A stretch of 64,000 nucleotides of DNA, taken from NCBI GenBank assembly GCA_003342895.1, contig PTFA01000318.1, forward strand, positions 352,588 through 416,587, in the 5' to 3' direction. This DNA comes from Casuarius casuarius. Lineage: Eukaryota > Chordata > Aves > Casuariiformes > Casuariidae. Below, one piece after another: positions 53,814 through 64,000 of the stretch; positions within the stretch are counted from its first letter, which is position 1; every line of letters starts with the position of its first letter. Made by a program: the position numbers and the translations under genes. The notes beneath the pieces are model-generated. The model did not search any database. It worked only from the letters and a program-made list of their open reading frames with translations, and had not been told where the DNA came from.

Positions 53814-55531
53814 GTTCAAATAAAATGCATTACATTTGAAATATAAAAGATGCATCTTAAAAAAAAAAATGTTCCTAGTACAGACTTCTAAATGCTGGAT
53901 GTAGCATCCAGCCTATGCTCCCCTGTCCACAGGTTTGATTTTCAAGTCAACAAAACACAGGTAAGAAACCACATCCTAAGAAAACCTGTTCTTTTCAGCC
54001 ACGGAATACATTGTTGTAATAAATAGTGAGCAGTATTTCTCAGAAGGATTATTTCAGAGTAAGAATGCAAATAATCCTAATTAGCACTGAAGCGTTAAGC
54101 ACAAAATTCTAGGAAAGGGCAAGGTTATAGGAAAGGCTTGAATAGCACTGTTGCCCACTCATAGTAAAGTGCTGAAATGGAATTTAAATCATTAACAGTT
54201 TTTCAGTTTGGTATTCATTTTGAGCCAACTAATTTGTTGCAGTGTATTTTAGTTCATCAAATAGCTGGAAAAGTGAGTTTACCTATATTTAGAGCATTTC
54301 CTAAGGTCATGTGTAGGGTCATTGATATGAACAAAAATATGATGCTTCTTGGAAAAATCTTCTGGCCTTTAAAGGAGTATCATAATGAATTACAAAATAG
54401 AGGCTGGAATTTTAGAAACACTAAGTCAGATCATCTAACTAATCTGGGATATTTCTTCAGCTGTAATTATTCCAAAGATGTCTCAGAATAGTAACTTTCA
54501 ACAGAAGGGACATAAGGGTTAAAATCTGAGTGACACCATAGGAAAGAAGCAAGCTTTCTTTCAGCCTTCCTCCATGCAGAATAACCAGTAACAAACCATG
54601 TGTCCTGTGCAAAAAAAACACATTTGACTTATAGATGTACTTTAAACCATACATACACACACTGTACTGCTATCTTGACTCACGCTGTGTCACAGCTGAC
54701 TGAGGTTTGCCTCAGAGGATGCAGCAATTTGCTTTACAGAAGGGGTGTTCACTCCAGGCAACTTCAAGTGAAGTAGATAACAGCTACTGAAGATGACCAT
54801 AAGGAAATTGTAATTTGGATTTTTTTTTAAGATAAACCTTCATGAGACAACAACCCAGTTCAGAACACCACACCACCTGCTAAAACAAAACCACTTATTC
54901 TGAAATAAGCCTTCATCTGCAGCCAGTTATCATCAGTGAAGCTCTACTAAAACTGCAAGTGAATACTTTCCTTTTGAAATAACACACGAAGTATGTATAT
55001 ATTTTGAACCACCTTTTGTAGGCAAAGGAACAGACCAGAGGAACAGAAGCTCTGGGAGCACTTATGGAACTGAACCAACCTTGCTGCATCAACCCAATTG
55101 TTAGAATTATTCTTAATAGATGCCGCAGCATGATACATTTACCATGTTTATTGGGCAAGTACAGGAGTTCGTATGGAGACAACTCTGAAGGTACCAAAAG
55201 GCTTCCTCAAGCATTTTTTGCTGAAAAGCTTTTCAAAGAAGAAAAATGGAAACCCTTAATATCACATCACAACTGATGTACTCCTTCTCAAAAAAATCCA
55301 ACATATCTGGAAAAAAGAAGTCTGATAATGCCCGTTTTATACTGTACTTAAATTACACAAGTAGAAAAGGTTATGCTTATTAATAGTTTAATGTATGAAG
55401 GAAACATCCAGATTTCTGAATATGAAGGTACATATCTCACATTAATTTAAGTCTACATAAAGTAGAGCCTCTATACTGACATATTGAAATTTACTTTCTG
55501 CTTAGCCATTTGTTATGTAAACAATTGTACA

Positions 55532-55537
55532 TTTATT
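55532..55537 (-). terminator. ANKRD17: Alternative proximal poly(A) signal
   Basis: AATAAA on the minus strand about 375 nt after the stop codon. Use is unproven. Confidence 0.3.
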
Positions 55538-55909
55538 TGCCATTCTAAAACTTCAGGATCAAGTTTACATAATTTTGCTAAATTTCTGTGTTTGCTCAGA
55601 AGCAGTTTACAGTACTAAAACCAACCAGCCAAAGAACAGCTTCAACAGAAAGTTATGTCAAAAAAAAAGAAAAAGAAAAAAAGAAAAAAGGGAAAGAATA
55701 AAGGCTAACTAAGTTGAAACGTATGATGGTGGGGAATGGGCGGTCACAATGTTCACAGAAAAAGGTCAGTTAGTAAGTTCTTCTGCAAAAAGCCTACACA
55801 CTTCAGTCAAGCACATCAGTAGAATGATCTGGGAGCACATAAACCGTTTCTGCCATTTGTGTTTTCCTCTGCAAAAAAAGGAATCTCAAGGCTAGCAAGT
55901 TGATCCCAC

Positions 55910-55969
55910 TCAGCCAAGTTGGTTCATATGCACACTGTTCATGTGAGGTGTCCAAGTTCCAGTCCACAC
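55910..55969 (-). CDS. ANKRD17: ANKRD17 last coding exon (C-terminus)
   Basis: 60 bp, phase 0, acceptor 'tctttcag|GTG', stop TGA at 55,910-55,912. It encodes 19 residues, VWTGTWTPHMNSVHMNQLG. The human end, as I remember it, differs at two positions (P and A where this has T). Confidence 0.93.
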   Translation of the reverse strand: MWTGTWTPHMNSVHMNQLG

Positions 55970-57761
55970 CTGAAAGAGAGAGCTTTATTTAACACCATAC
56001 TTCAGGGCTACTCGAAGAATTGCAGAAATGCCAGTTACACCAAAATGCTTACAGTTTCCACTGCACTGAAATCAATTCCAACACCAGACATTGCAACTAT
56101 CAATCATCAATAAACCACACTGAGTTAATTTCATGACTTGTTTTTCCTCCCGTAATTCAGGTGAGAAGAGGGCTTTTGAAGGGGGAACAGGATTTTTCAT
56201 CTTTCTGCCTGTAGCTTTTCCACTTTGGCCACATGTTCTGTCTACATCTTCCTTTCCATATAGTGCAAAAAATACTTTCTTCCAGCCCAACTGATTCCCT
56301 TAATAGCCCATCCAAAGAGAAAAATCAACACTATTACGCCAACAATTCATTCAGCACAGCGACACTGATGTAATATGTATTTTAGCTTTCTACAGGAAAA
56401 ATGCATCCCTTAAGACCAAGGAAAATAAGTATTGCCTCGAAGCATGCCAGGTCCACTGTCCAGGAGAAATAACAGGGCTTGGCATAAGGGCAAGATTGTT
56501 TGCAAAGGCAACACCTGAACACCTCCAGTTTAAAGAACAATAGGCTACTGTTCCTCTTTAGTTGACAAAGTTCAGAAGTTGGTTTCTGACACCCTGAATT
56601 GTTTTTACCAACTCACACCACCACCCTCAGCTCTGGGAAAATCCAAGTGCAACAGAAGTAAAACCGTTGTGGGACTGTGTTTTTTCACTAAACCAGAAGT
56701 TGGCAAATTGTGGTAAAGAGCCACATTAGAGCAATACAGAGAATTGTGCCTCAACAACAAACCACTTACTCTGCTGCACCCCAATGGTCTGCCAGAGCTG
56801 AGAGAGCTGCTGCCTGCTCCTTGGATCTTCCCAAGCAAATTGAAGTCCAGAAATATCTTTATTTAGTAACAGTATGACAGAGCTNAGTGTATAATGAAAT
56901 ATAAACATAGGATTTAACATCACAAGAACTACTGATGATCCACTATTTTAGTGGCTATCTGAGCAGAGCCAAGAGGTTTAGGGGAATATAATCCCTGTAC
57001 CTAAGTTCTATTTAATGGGAAGACCTATAACCCAGGAAAGATCAGAGCAATTGCTAAAAACATTAAGGAAGAGCTATTTTCTCCCTTTTCATGTGACTTC
57101 CCAACACAGTGAAGACATTATACCTTTCAGAGCCTAATAATACTCCTCTGGAGTCACGCTGTATCCCCTTTTTCAGAAAGCCAGGCTTACATAACAGCAA
57201 ATAATAAATGTCTTCTCTCACAAAGGCAAACTGATTTGTTAACCCAAATGTGGATGTACCCTGATGTAAANCATAGTAATTTTAATAAAATATATATAGT
57301 GTAAAACTAACAATCTTTTGTATTGGGACTTGTCTGCAGCACATACTCAAAAAAAGCTCATCTGTAGTAATGAACCATGGGTCTACTCTAATTACAGAAT
57401 AAGCCACTTTCCTAAACTCAACTGGAAGAAAGCTTCCCAATTCTCAAGCACAATTATGGTCACAGAAGTAACTATAAGCACACTCCATTAAACTGTACTA
57501 GCTCGATGCAAGTTTTCCCTCAGGGAAACTTGTGCTTATTTTCGGAGAGATGACTAATGTTTAAAAAGTTGTCACAGTACGCATGCACAGCACTCAGTGC
57601 TGTAGTGAGTAGGGGGTGTATCAGTTCATTAGAGAAATGAGCAAAACCAGGAAGCACTGTACAAAGCATCTCTCACACTTGCTCACAGCTAGAGTGTTTT
57701 TGTCTTGAGCATACTATGTTAAGTTAAAACAAAACTACGAATGAAAAAATCANAATATTAC
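55970..57761 (-). other. ANKRD17: ANKRD17 last intron
   Basis: 1,792-bp GT/AG intron. It has a few Ns and a short TATATA run near 57,290. Nothing else recognised. Confidence 0.9.
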
Positions 57762-57926
57762 CGTCTGAGGCCCGTTATTTTCTGTGGAATTTGAAACCAT
57801 CTTTATCAGCGAGTTCCAAGATGGGTCAGCAGCATGAGGCCCATTAAATATAGGACCTCCAGTACCATCTGTGATGGGGGCTACTGGAGGAATCATTGCA
57901 TTCCCATACACGGAGAAAGGCATACC
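57762..57926 (-). CDS. ANKRD17: ANKRD17 penultimate coding exon
   Basis: 165 bp, 55 codons, phase 0 at both ends, acceptor 'cctttaag|GGT', donor ACG|GTAATA. It encodes GMPFSVYGNAMIPPVAPI and the conserved GPHAADPSWNSLIKMVS stretch. Reading through the donor would add only Val-Ile-Phe before a stop. Confidence 0.95.
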
Positions 57927-58281
57927 CTTAAAGGAGGGAAAAAAAGCAAAGAATCAGTATGTATTCATAAATGCTAGCATTATTGCACATACAGAATGCC
58001 AGAAAGGAATGCACATTACAGAAATTCTCCATCTTAAAGCAGTAATAGAAAACTTCAGCCTAAAAACTCCTTTCTATGCATTTTTTTTCTTAGCTCAGAA
58101 AACATTAGACCATTTTTTATTAAATCCAGGTTTCCTGCAACATTGTGAAAGCTGTTAAGTATTTTACCTTACACACGCTCAACAGCGCAGGTGTAGGATA
58201 CCTCAAGTTGGTTTATCTGCCTCACACACGAACATAGAAATTGAGTAGCATAGCACATATCAGCAACAACAGGATCATTAC
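57927..58281 (-). other. ANKRD17: ANKRD17 short intron
   Basis: 355-bp intron, donor GTAATG, acceptor after a pyrimidine-rich tract. Nothing else recognised. Confidence 0.9.
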
Positions 58282-58457
58282 CCCGACTTTTGGAAAGTCC
58301 ATGTATCCTGCAGGAACAGGCTGATGGAATGTACCGGAAGGCGTCACGATTCCTGTACTGTCGCGCTCCATTGCTTGGTGCGAAAACACTCCTGGGTCCG
58401 ACATGGGCCTGTGGATCATGTGGCTTCCCATTCCACTGTGACACCAGTCCACTTTAT
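58282..58457 (-). CDS. ANKRD17: ANKRD17 coding exon (third from end)
   Basis: 176 bp. It begins by completing an Asp codon split with the preceding exon and ends in phase 0. Acceptor 'tgcgttag|AT'. It encodes KVDWCHSGMGSHMIHRPMS and MERDSTGIVTPSGTFHQ, near-identical to human ANKRD17 as I recall it. Confidence 0.95.
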
Positions 58458-60245
58458 CTAACGCAGAGACCAACATGGCAACACATTATTTTATGTTATT
58501 ACACATAACGCACTAATCATCCATTTTCCCAACCTAAATATTTGTGCACTAGAACATTCATGAAGATGATGGCTCAGTTTACGATTTCGATACATCTCTG
58601 GATTAACATCTTTGTGCATGCGGGATGGAGCATGTCAGAAACCGCNCCTGCGTGGAGAAATACTCCAAGGCAAGAACCCCGTGCAGTGGCAAAGAGGGTT
58701 GAAAAGTAACATGCAACTAAGGTGTAGCCTCCGCAATTTTTCCTCAATTGAAACATAAAACTGCCATTTGTGGTAACTCTTCCTCCTCCAGAAACCCTAA
58801 ATTCTTGGCATGTGTGGTGCAGCAAAGTGCTATGTCTGTATGAAGGTAATGTGCTCCACTTCATTTCCATTCTCTTTAGCTATTCCATAAACACACAGAC
58901 AGAGAAGTACTTTTTACACGCAAAACCAGGAAATGACCAGTTGGAAATGTGTGCTGGTATTCTAATTGCATTAATTCACTAGAGGCAATTATTGTGAAGT
59001 TATTATGATTAACATCTAAAACATTCAATAAGCCAGTTTTCCAAATAAAATCAGGCAAATTTGACTATGGCGGAGGGGTTGCAGGTACACCGAGGAGAAA
59101 AATGCACCAACATTTCTGAAACCATCCTAATTCTCAAGAACAGTTTACCAGTTAAAGAGTCAATTCCGTTATAAACTGAAAATCTAAATGCACAAATTAG
59201 AAATAAAGCAACATTATCAAAACATTATCAAAACAAACCAGGACAGACATCAAGGGAAAATTCTGTGTCTAGACNGCTTAGTTCCAAATATTCAATTTCT
59301 AAAGCCCTATAGATGAATAGCCTATGACTACAAACAGATCAGGAAAACAACATTAATGAAATGAAAAAGGCAAAAGCTTTGGATACATCCTATCTATTTT
59401 GTACTTCAGAGATTTTGCGGGGGGGAGAAATGGGACAGTGTACTCATCACATAAAAATGTGCACTGTTTGTCTATTAAAACCTAAAGATGTTTTGTCTCT
59501 TCAGTCAAAAGAGGTTGGGCAGTTTCCATCATTGGCCATTTTCAAGATCAGATTGGACGAAGCCCTGAGCAACCTCATCTGACTCCACAGCTGACTCAGT
59601 TTTACACAGGAGGCTGAGACGACATCCACAGCTCCCTTTTGACCTCGATTATTCCTCCATCCTAAAAAGTCAACTTTTAAATAATCAGCCAAATGTAAAT
59701 TGCATCCTCGAGCCCTAAGTATTTGCTGAGGAAACATCCCATTGATAACAAGCATTTTTAACGAATTCTTAAATACTGAATTCCAAAAGACTGCAGGAAA
59801 ACTAAGATCCTTGTGTGAGTGAAAGACAAATAGCGTGACTGGACAGAACAATGGAAAACCAAATGCAGAATATAATTATTAAGAAAAAAGGAACANTGTC
59901 AAACTTGATGGTGTATAAAATGTTCGATTCTCAGCAGAAAAAAATCAGTTTTGGCTATGAATTAAGTATTACTCTTTACTGTACAAGATCATGTGTTCAC
60001 GAAGAAAAATATATCCAATTATCTTTGAAAGCTTTCATTTTTCCTCCTCTTAAATGCAACGATCCCCAATCGGTTCATCCCTGTACAGGACGGTATTACT
60101 TTCCTTGTTATTTATTACTTCAAGTAAGAACAAACCTTCACAGCAGAGACACGCATTTCTGCATTATCTTTCAGCTCCAAAGCAAAGTTAGGAAAGCATA
60201 TTACAGTAAACNGCAAGCATAGGGATATCTACTAACACTACATAC
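58458..60245 (-). other. ANKRD17: ANKRD17 intron with CR1 fragment
   Basis: 1,788-bp intron holding the CR1 remnant at 59,508-59,660 and three Ns. No other feature recognised. Confidence 0.9.
59508..59660 (+). mobile_element. CR1 LINE 3'-end fragment
   Basis: Reads in CR1 sense: 'gaggttgggcagtttccatc', then 'ttcaagatcagattggacga', 'agccctgagcaacctcatct', 'gctgactcagtttt..caggagg' and the end 'gacctcgattattcctcc', a decayed version of the CR1 3' UTR and terminus. It is 5'-truncated and antisense to ANKRD17, within an intron. Confidence 0.85.
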
Positions 60246-60494
60246 CTTGATTGCCACCTATACCTTCAAAGGACCAGATACCACTATGTCCCACTGGAGC
60301 AGCTAAGTTGCTCCCAATAACAGATGGAGTAGAAGTTCCAGTTTGTCTAATACGTGCAGACCGTTCAGTCCCAATTGGAACAGGAACTTTTCTGTCCTGA
60401 GAAACATTATTGGGTTTTTCTGATCCCAAGGACACTGCTGAAGGGGCGGGAGACGGTGCTCTTACTCCAGAAGACACTGACTGAGCAGGAGATT
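60246..60494 (-). CDS. ANKRD17: ANKRD17 coding exon (fourth from end)
   Basis: 249 bp with split codons at both ends (Glu at the start, Asp at the end). Acceptor 'tttcttgtag|AA', donor CAAG|GTATGT. It encodes GVRAPSPAPSAVSLGSEKP, DRKVPVPIGTERSARIRQTG and HSGIWSFEGIGGNQ, clear matches to human. Confidence 0.95.
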
Positions 60495-61619
60495 CTACAA
60501 GAAAACAAGAGCATTTAGTAGTGTCAGCAATATGCTCTCAAGTCACCATAAACCTATCCTTTTATGTCAGACCATACAACAAACAAATGAAAATGGGTAG
60601 TTTATTAGTGCCACATTTAAACAGCAGACACTTTAGGATAATCTGAACAGTTTTACTTTCAGATCAGAGACGCATTCATCATCTGTTTAGTTTCTTACAT
60701 AAAGTGATTACCATACACTGTCAACTACTGGACATCCAGTGCAACTAATCAAAACAGCTAGAAATCGTAACCAAGCATTACAGTCCATCAGTGATGCAGG
60801 ATTTGAGGATTTTATAGATATACATATATATATCAAATATGTACATATATATATATATATCAAAATATATTTATTATATCAAAAAATTATGTATTTGAGG
60901 ATATGTATCAAATAAACCCATATTTTCTTTTGTTTAAATCCTCTGTATGTTTTTTTTTATTATTATTGCCAGTAAAAAAATAACAAATAGATTAACTTGT
61001 TCCCTGAATAACTCAGTATTCAACAGTTGAAAAAAAAAATATTTTCTGCCCACAAAACTGCTCAGCAAAACCAAAACGGCAGAAGCCAATAGTGAAGGAA
61101 GGTACCAGCACCGGCATTTACCATTTCCTCTTGGAATACAGTTCAGTTCAAGAGCATCAAAAAGCCTAACCAACCATCACTGTATCACTAGCTTTAGTAA
61201 AGCATCATTACATAATTTACGGAACTCTCACTTGGAATACGACCTTCACAAACCCCCCAAAACAGACGATTCTTTGTAAGATAACAAAAGAAAAAATTAA
61301 AAAACCTGTCAGACTTAGCAAACAGTCCAACATTCATTATGAGATAGAGAACTCCAACAGCATGACCTAACTCAGTTCTACATACATATATATACATACA
61401 CACACAGATATATAGAAGCACTGGAGATCAAACTTCCATTGGAAAACTTCTCTTAAAACCTCTGCATGCATAGTTTTAAAACATATCCCTCCCTCACCCC
61501 ACCGAAGTTAAAAATAGCCAGAAATGGCAGAGCAGCAAGCTGCTTCAAATAAGCAGCACACAAGGCCATTTGATTTATACAATAGCTTCTCAACTAGCTT
61601 CCCACTGACTAGAACTCAC
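60495..61619 (-). other. ANKRD17: ANKRD17 intron with AT-rich repeats
   Basis: 1,125-bp intron, donor GTGAGT. It contains TA-rich microsatellites at about 60,818-60,880 and 61,382-61,415. Confidence 0.9.
60818..60880. repeat. (TA)n-rich microsatellite
   Basis: Imperfect ATATATACATATATATATC-type repeats within an ANKRD17 intron. Confidence 0.8.
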
Positions 61620-61817
61620 CATTTGATGCTGATGAACATGGAGGCAATAAACTAAGTGGGGAAAAATGCTGTCTGTTAAAATTAGCAGCTGCAGGTGGTC
61701 CTCCCAGAGGTGTCCCAGGTGCATACATCTGACCTCCCGAAAGGTTTGAGGCAAAATTACCCAGGTGTGTAGAAGAAGGTGTTACAGAAGCATAGGGTGA
61801 ATCCATACTGACAATAC
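61620..61817 (-). CDS. ANKRD17: ANKRD17 coding exon (fifth from end)
   Basis: 198 bp, split codons at both ends (Gly at the start, Glu at the end). Acceptor 'ttcccatag|GT', donor AATG|GTGAGT. It encodes IVSMDSPYASVTPSSTHLG and NFNRQHFSPLSLLPPCSSA. Ser/Pro-rich, with no known domain. Confidence 0.95.
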
Positions 61818-63642
61818 CTATGGGAAGAATTGGCACAAGTGACTTGCACTGTTGAAAGAAATCTCTATAAAGACATCACTGTAAAGAGGTCTCCATTACA
61901 AGGGGAAATAATGAGGAAAGGAAAAATATCTGTATCCAACTAATTGGTCATTTTCTTTTTTTAATTTTGTGAAGAGAATTGGGAGTCTTAAGCTTCTTAC
62001 TCAGCATAGCTGCCACACACTGTCAAGACTTGCAGATCAATCAAGAACAATTTCTACATTACCATGCAGATGTCTTGAATGACAATGAATTTAAGGAACA
62101 GAATCCATGTTCTGATATAAGTGCGTATCAGCACAATAACAGCATTTTATTAACCTGTAACTTAACCTTTGTATGTTTGGAAAGTATAAATTCGTACTAA
62201 GAATAGCAGAGACAATACTCAAGTTTCTTGTACTTTCTTCATTCAAATTTTAATTCACTGGAAAAAAAGTATTATGCATGTAAGCACCAAGATCAACCTT
62301 GAAGCCTTTTCTTCCAACTCAGGAATGTATTTTCAATTGTTTAGGAAAATGGTATCTAATTAAGTGACACCAATTCTGTAAGAGCAATTCATCTTACCAG
62401 AGATACCCAGAATACAAAAATTACATCCCCCATAATGTCCTCAATGAAGAAAAGGAAAGATGACATCTAAGATTTTAAGATCCAAAAGAAATTAAGGAAG
62501 CCTGTTACCACTCAACTACTGTGGCTTTTGCACTTGCATCTTTCTTGAATTCATACAGCTAATGACAGAAAACTAAAATTAGTAGTTTGAGTTAGAAAAA
62601 AAAAGTCTATTCACCAGTGACAGGCAGAAGAGTAGAAAAAGCAGAGCATCTGCCTGCACTGTATCATAGACACAAGCTCTTTTTTCTCAAGTTCTTCAGG
62701 GTCTAGGGAGCTGCTTTCCTACGAACTAATGTAATAGTTTGACTCTACAGACAACTCCAACTTGATCTATTCATATCTGTAGCCTTCAGAAAGAACTGAG
62801 CTAACAACATGACTGTGCTTAGAGTGCTACTATTACTCAAACTGTTCGACATATTCAAGTGATACAGTGTACAGGTGTGCAAGAGGTACAAATGCATAGG
62901 AAGTACAGCAAATTAGACAAATTTCACAGATGGTTCCTCAAGAGCTACTCGACACATGGTATTGGCAAAGTATGAAAAAATAGCTGTTATATTTGTCTTG
63001 ATTCATACACAAAGCTAGATAAACAACTCATGGATCTTACTAAAAGAGACAGATTGCAGGAACTGTACTTTCTGAGAGCTTCTAAAAATCTTGCTGCAAA
63101 ATTCATCACATCAGTGAAATCGGACTTTTTTGATCAAACTGAATACTAAAGAGAACACATCCCTCTTTCTTTAAGGTCATGTTAAAATCTGGATTTTTCT
63201 AGCATCCTAACACTTCGAAGAAGCTGCAAATTTTCCCTGTAGCCTAAGCACAAGCAGCAAGTTATCACAAAGTGAAACACTTAGATGGTAGTAGGGAAAG
63301 AAGGAAGAAACAACAGTGAAGTGTTTTACAATCTGAGCTATCACGGAAGACTAGCGTCAAATGTCAAAAAAGAACGCCTCTGGTGGACTATCAAGTACAT
63401 CAGCTGCCAAACAGTTATTAGATTTTACAGATGACACTTGGAGAGAGGCGAACTGAACTACGCTTACAGACACAAGAGTAACGATTAAATTTATTAGAGC
63501 CCCATTTCACTGCAGAGCAGAAATGGATCTACTATTAATAATTACAAAAGCAAAGACAAAGTATTGAAAGTTCAAAATGCTAACGTGCAGCAGCAATTAG
63601 TTAAAAACATTATTAAGATATGAACACAAAACATACACTTAC
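61818..63642 (-). other. ANKRD17: ANKRD17 intron
   Basis: 1,825-bp intron, donor GTAAGT. A 73-codon plus-strand frame (61,979-62,200) looks like chance. Nothing else recognised. Confidence 0.9.
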
Positions 63643-64000
63643 CTGAGGGACTTGGAGCTGGCCTCTGTAATGGTGGCCTAAAACCTGGGGCTTTGGAAGT
63701 ATCAGACTGATGTAAAGGATCTGAGTTTGGCAAAAATGAAGACTTTCCTGATAGAATAGATTCTGGTGTTGTCTGAGACGAAACGACAGAACCACCCCAG
63801 AAGGCATGAGCAGACGTAGGACTGTTTTCAAACAATGTACTAAAGGGCCCAAACGGTAAAGCAGCACTGAAATTGGTACCCATAGACTTGTTTGTTGGAT
63901 GGGCTGAATTTTGAGAAGCACTTTGTGTACTTAAGGTAGAAGGAAGCTGCACTGAAGAAGGAACACTGTGGGGCCTTTTGATGTGATTAACATTGAGGAC
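63643..64000 (-). CDS. ANKRD17: ANKRD17 coding exon, cut by window edge
   Basis: The frame is open from the window edge to the donor TCAG|GTAAGT, giving 119 full codons plus one base. It encodes VLNVNHIKRPHSVPSSVQL, PFGPFSTLFENSPTSAHAF and RPPLQRPAPSPS, matching human ANKRD17 closely. Its 5' limit lies outside the window. Confidence 0.95.

Larger units (their letters stand above)
53785..55909 (-). other. ANKRD17: ANKRD17 3' UTR (predicted)
   Basis: Sequence from the stop codon to about 25 nt beyond the most distal good AATAAA. It is AT-rich and has a pyrimidine-rich tract in the transcript (the A-rich 55,660-55,700 on the plus strand). Internal AATAAA signals at 55,532-55,537 and 55,147-55,152 could give shorter forms. 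A 104-codon antisense frame (54,177-54,491, +) shows no recognisable similarity. Confidence 0.65.
53785..64000 (-). other. ANKRD17: ANKRD17 gene, 3' part (last six coding exons)
   Basis: ANKRD17 is a large ankyrin-repeat and KH-domain protein of about 2,600 residues in human, mainly nuclear and linked to cell-cycle and innate-immune signalling. The window holds only the C-terminal 401 codons plus the stop, in six exons totalling 1,206 bp that join in frame. The ankyrin and KH domains must lie beyond the right edge. The visible part is rich in Ser, Pro, Gly and Asn with no folded domain that I can name, and matches the remembered human sequence closely in each exon, for example RPAPSPSG, MERDSTGIVTPSGTFHQ, GPHAADPSWNSLIKMVS and the end HMNSVHMNQLG. 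Orientation and neighbourhood match human 4q13. Confidence 0.95.

Noticed and set aside
1..64000. CRISPR arrays, bacterial operons, tRNA or rRNA genes, intact endogenous retrovirus
   Set aside because: No direct-repeat arrays with spacers, no Shine-Dalgarno-led gene strings, no tRNA B-box with a cloverleaf, no paired LTRs and no gag/pol-like translation were seen.

Overview
This window is vertebrate nuclear DNA, almost certainly from a bird. The genes are split into small exons with GT/AG introns, the intergenic DNA is AT-rich and CpG-poor, and two 3'-end fragments of CR1, the retrotransposon typical of birds and reptiles, are readable (about 45,112-45,225 and 59,508-59,660). About 45 isolated single Ns are scattered through it and none falls in a coding exon I assembled. 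There is no prokaryotic, viral or CRISPR-like content. I cannot fix the species from the sequence.

Two protein-coding genes are present, both on the minus strand, and both were put together exon by exon. COX18 (46,704-53,418) is complete in six coding exons. It encodes a predicted 327-residue protein (351 if an upstream ATG is used), a mitochondrial inner-membrane insertase of the YidC/Oxa1/Alb3 family. Its first exon and promoter lie in a CpG island at about 52,690-53,470. ANKRD17 enters from the right edge and contributes its last six coding exons (63,643-64,000 down to 55,910-55,969), which give the C-terminal 401 residues, plus a 3' UTR of about 2.1 kb. Every exon junction in both genes keeps frame and uses GT/AG sites, so both look functional. 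As I remember the human map, the order ADAMTS3 - COX18 - ANKRD17 - ALB with the first three in the same orientation is found at 4q13, and this window fits that block.

The genes are arranged tail to head. The distal ANKRD17 poly(A) signal (53,808-53,813) is only about 0.4 kb upstream of the COX18 start region. The left 46 kb (1-46,560) holds no recognisable protein-coding exon. It probably belongs to the gene-poor interval between COX18 and ADAMTS3. I see microsatellites, homopolymer runs, a short near-perfect palindrome, MIR-like SINE remnants, one CR1 fragment beside a long G-run, a CpG-retaining block and one candidate non-coding exon there.

The most distinctive observations are a 39-bp in-frame tandem duplication in the COX18 mitochondrial presequence and an NRF-1-type palindrome that overlaps the upstream COX18 ATG. 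I found no evidence for a new biological system here. The other findings are modest leads.
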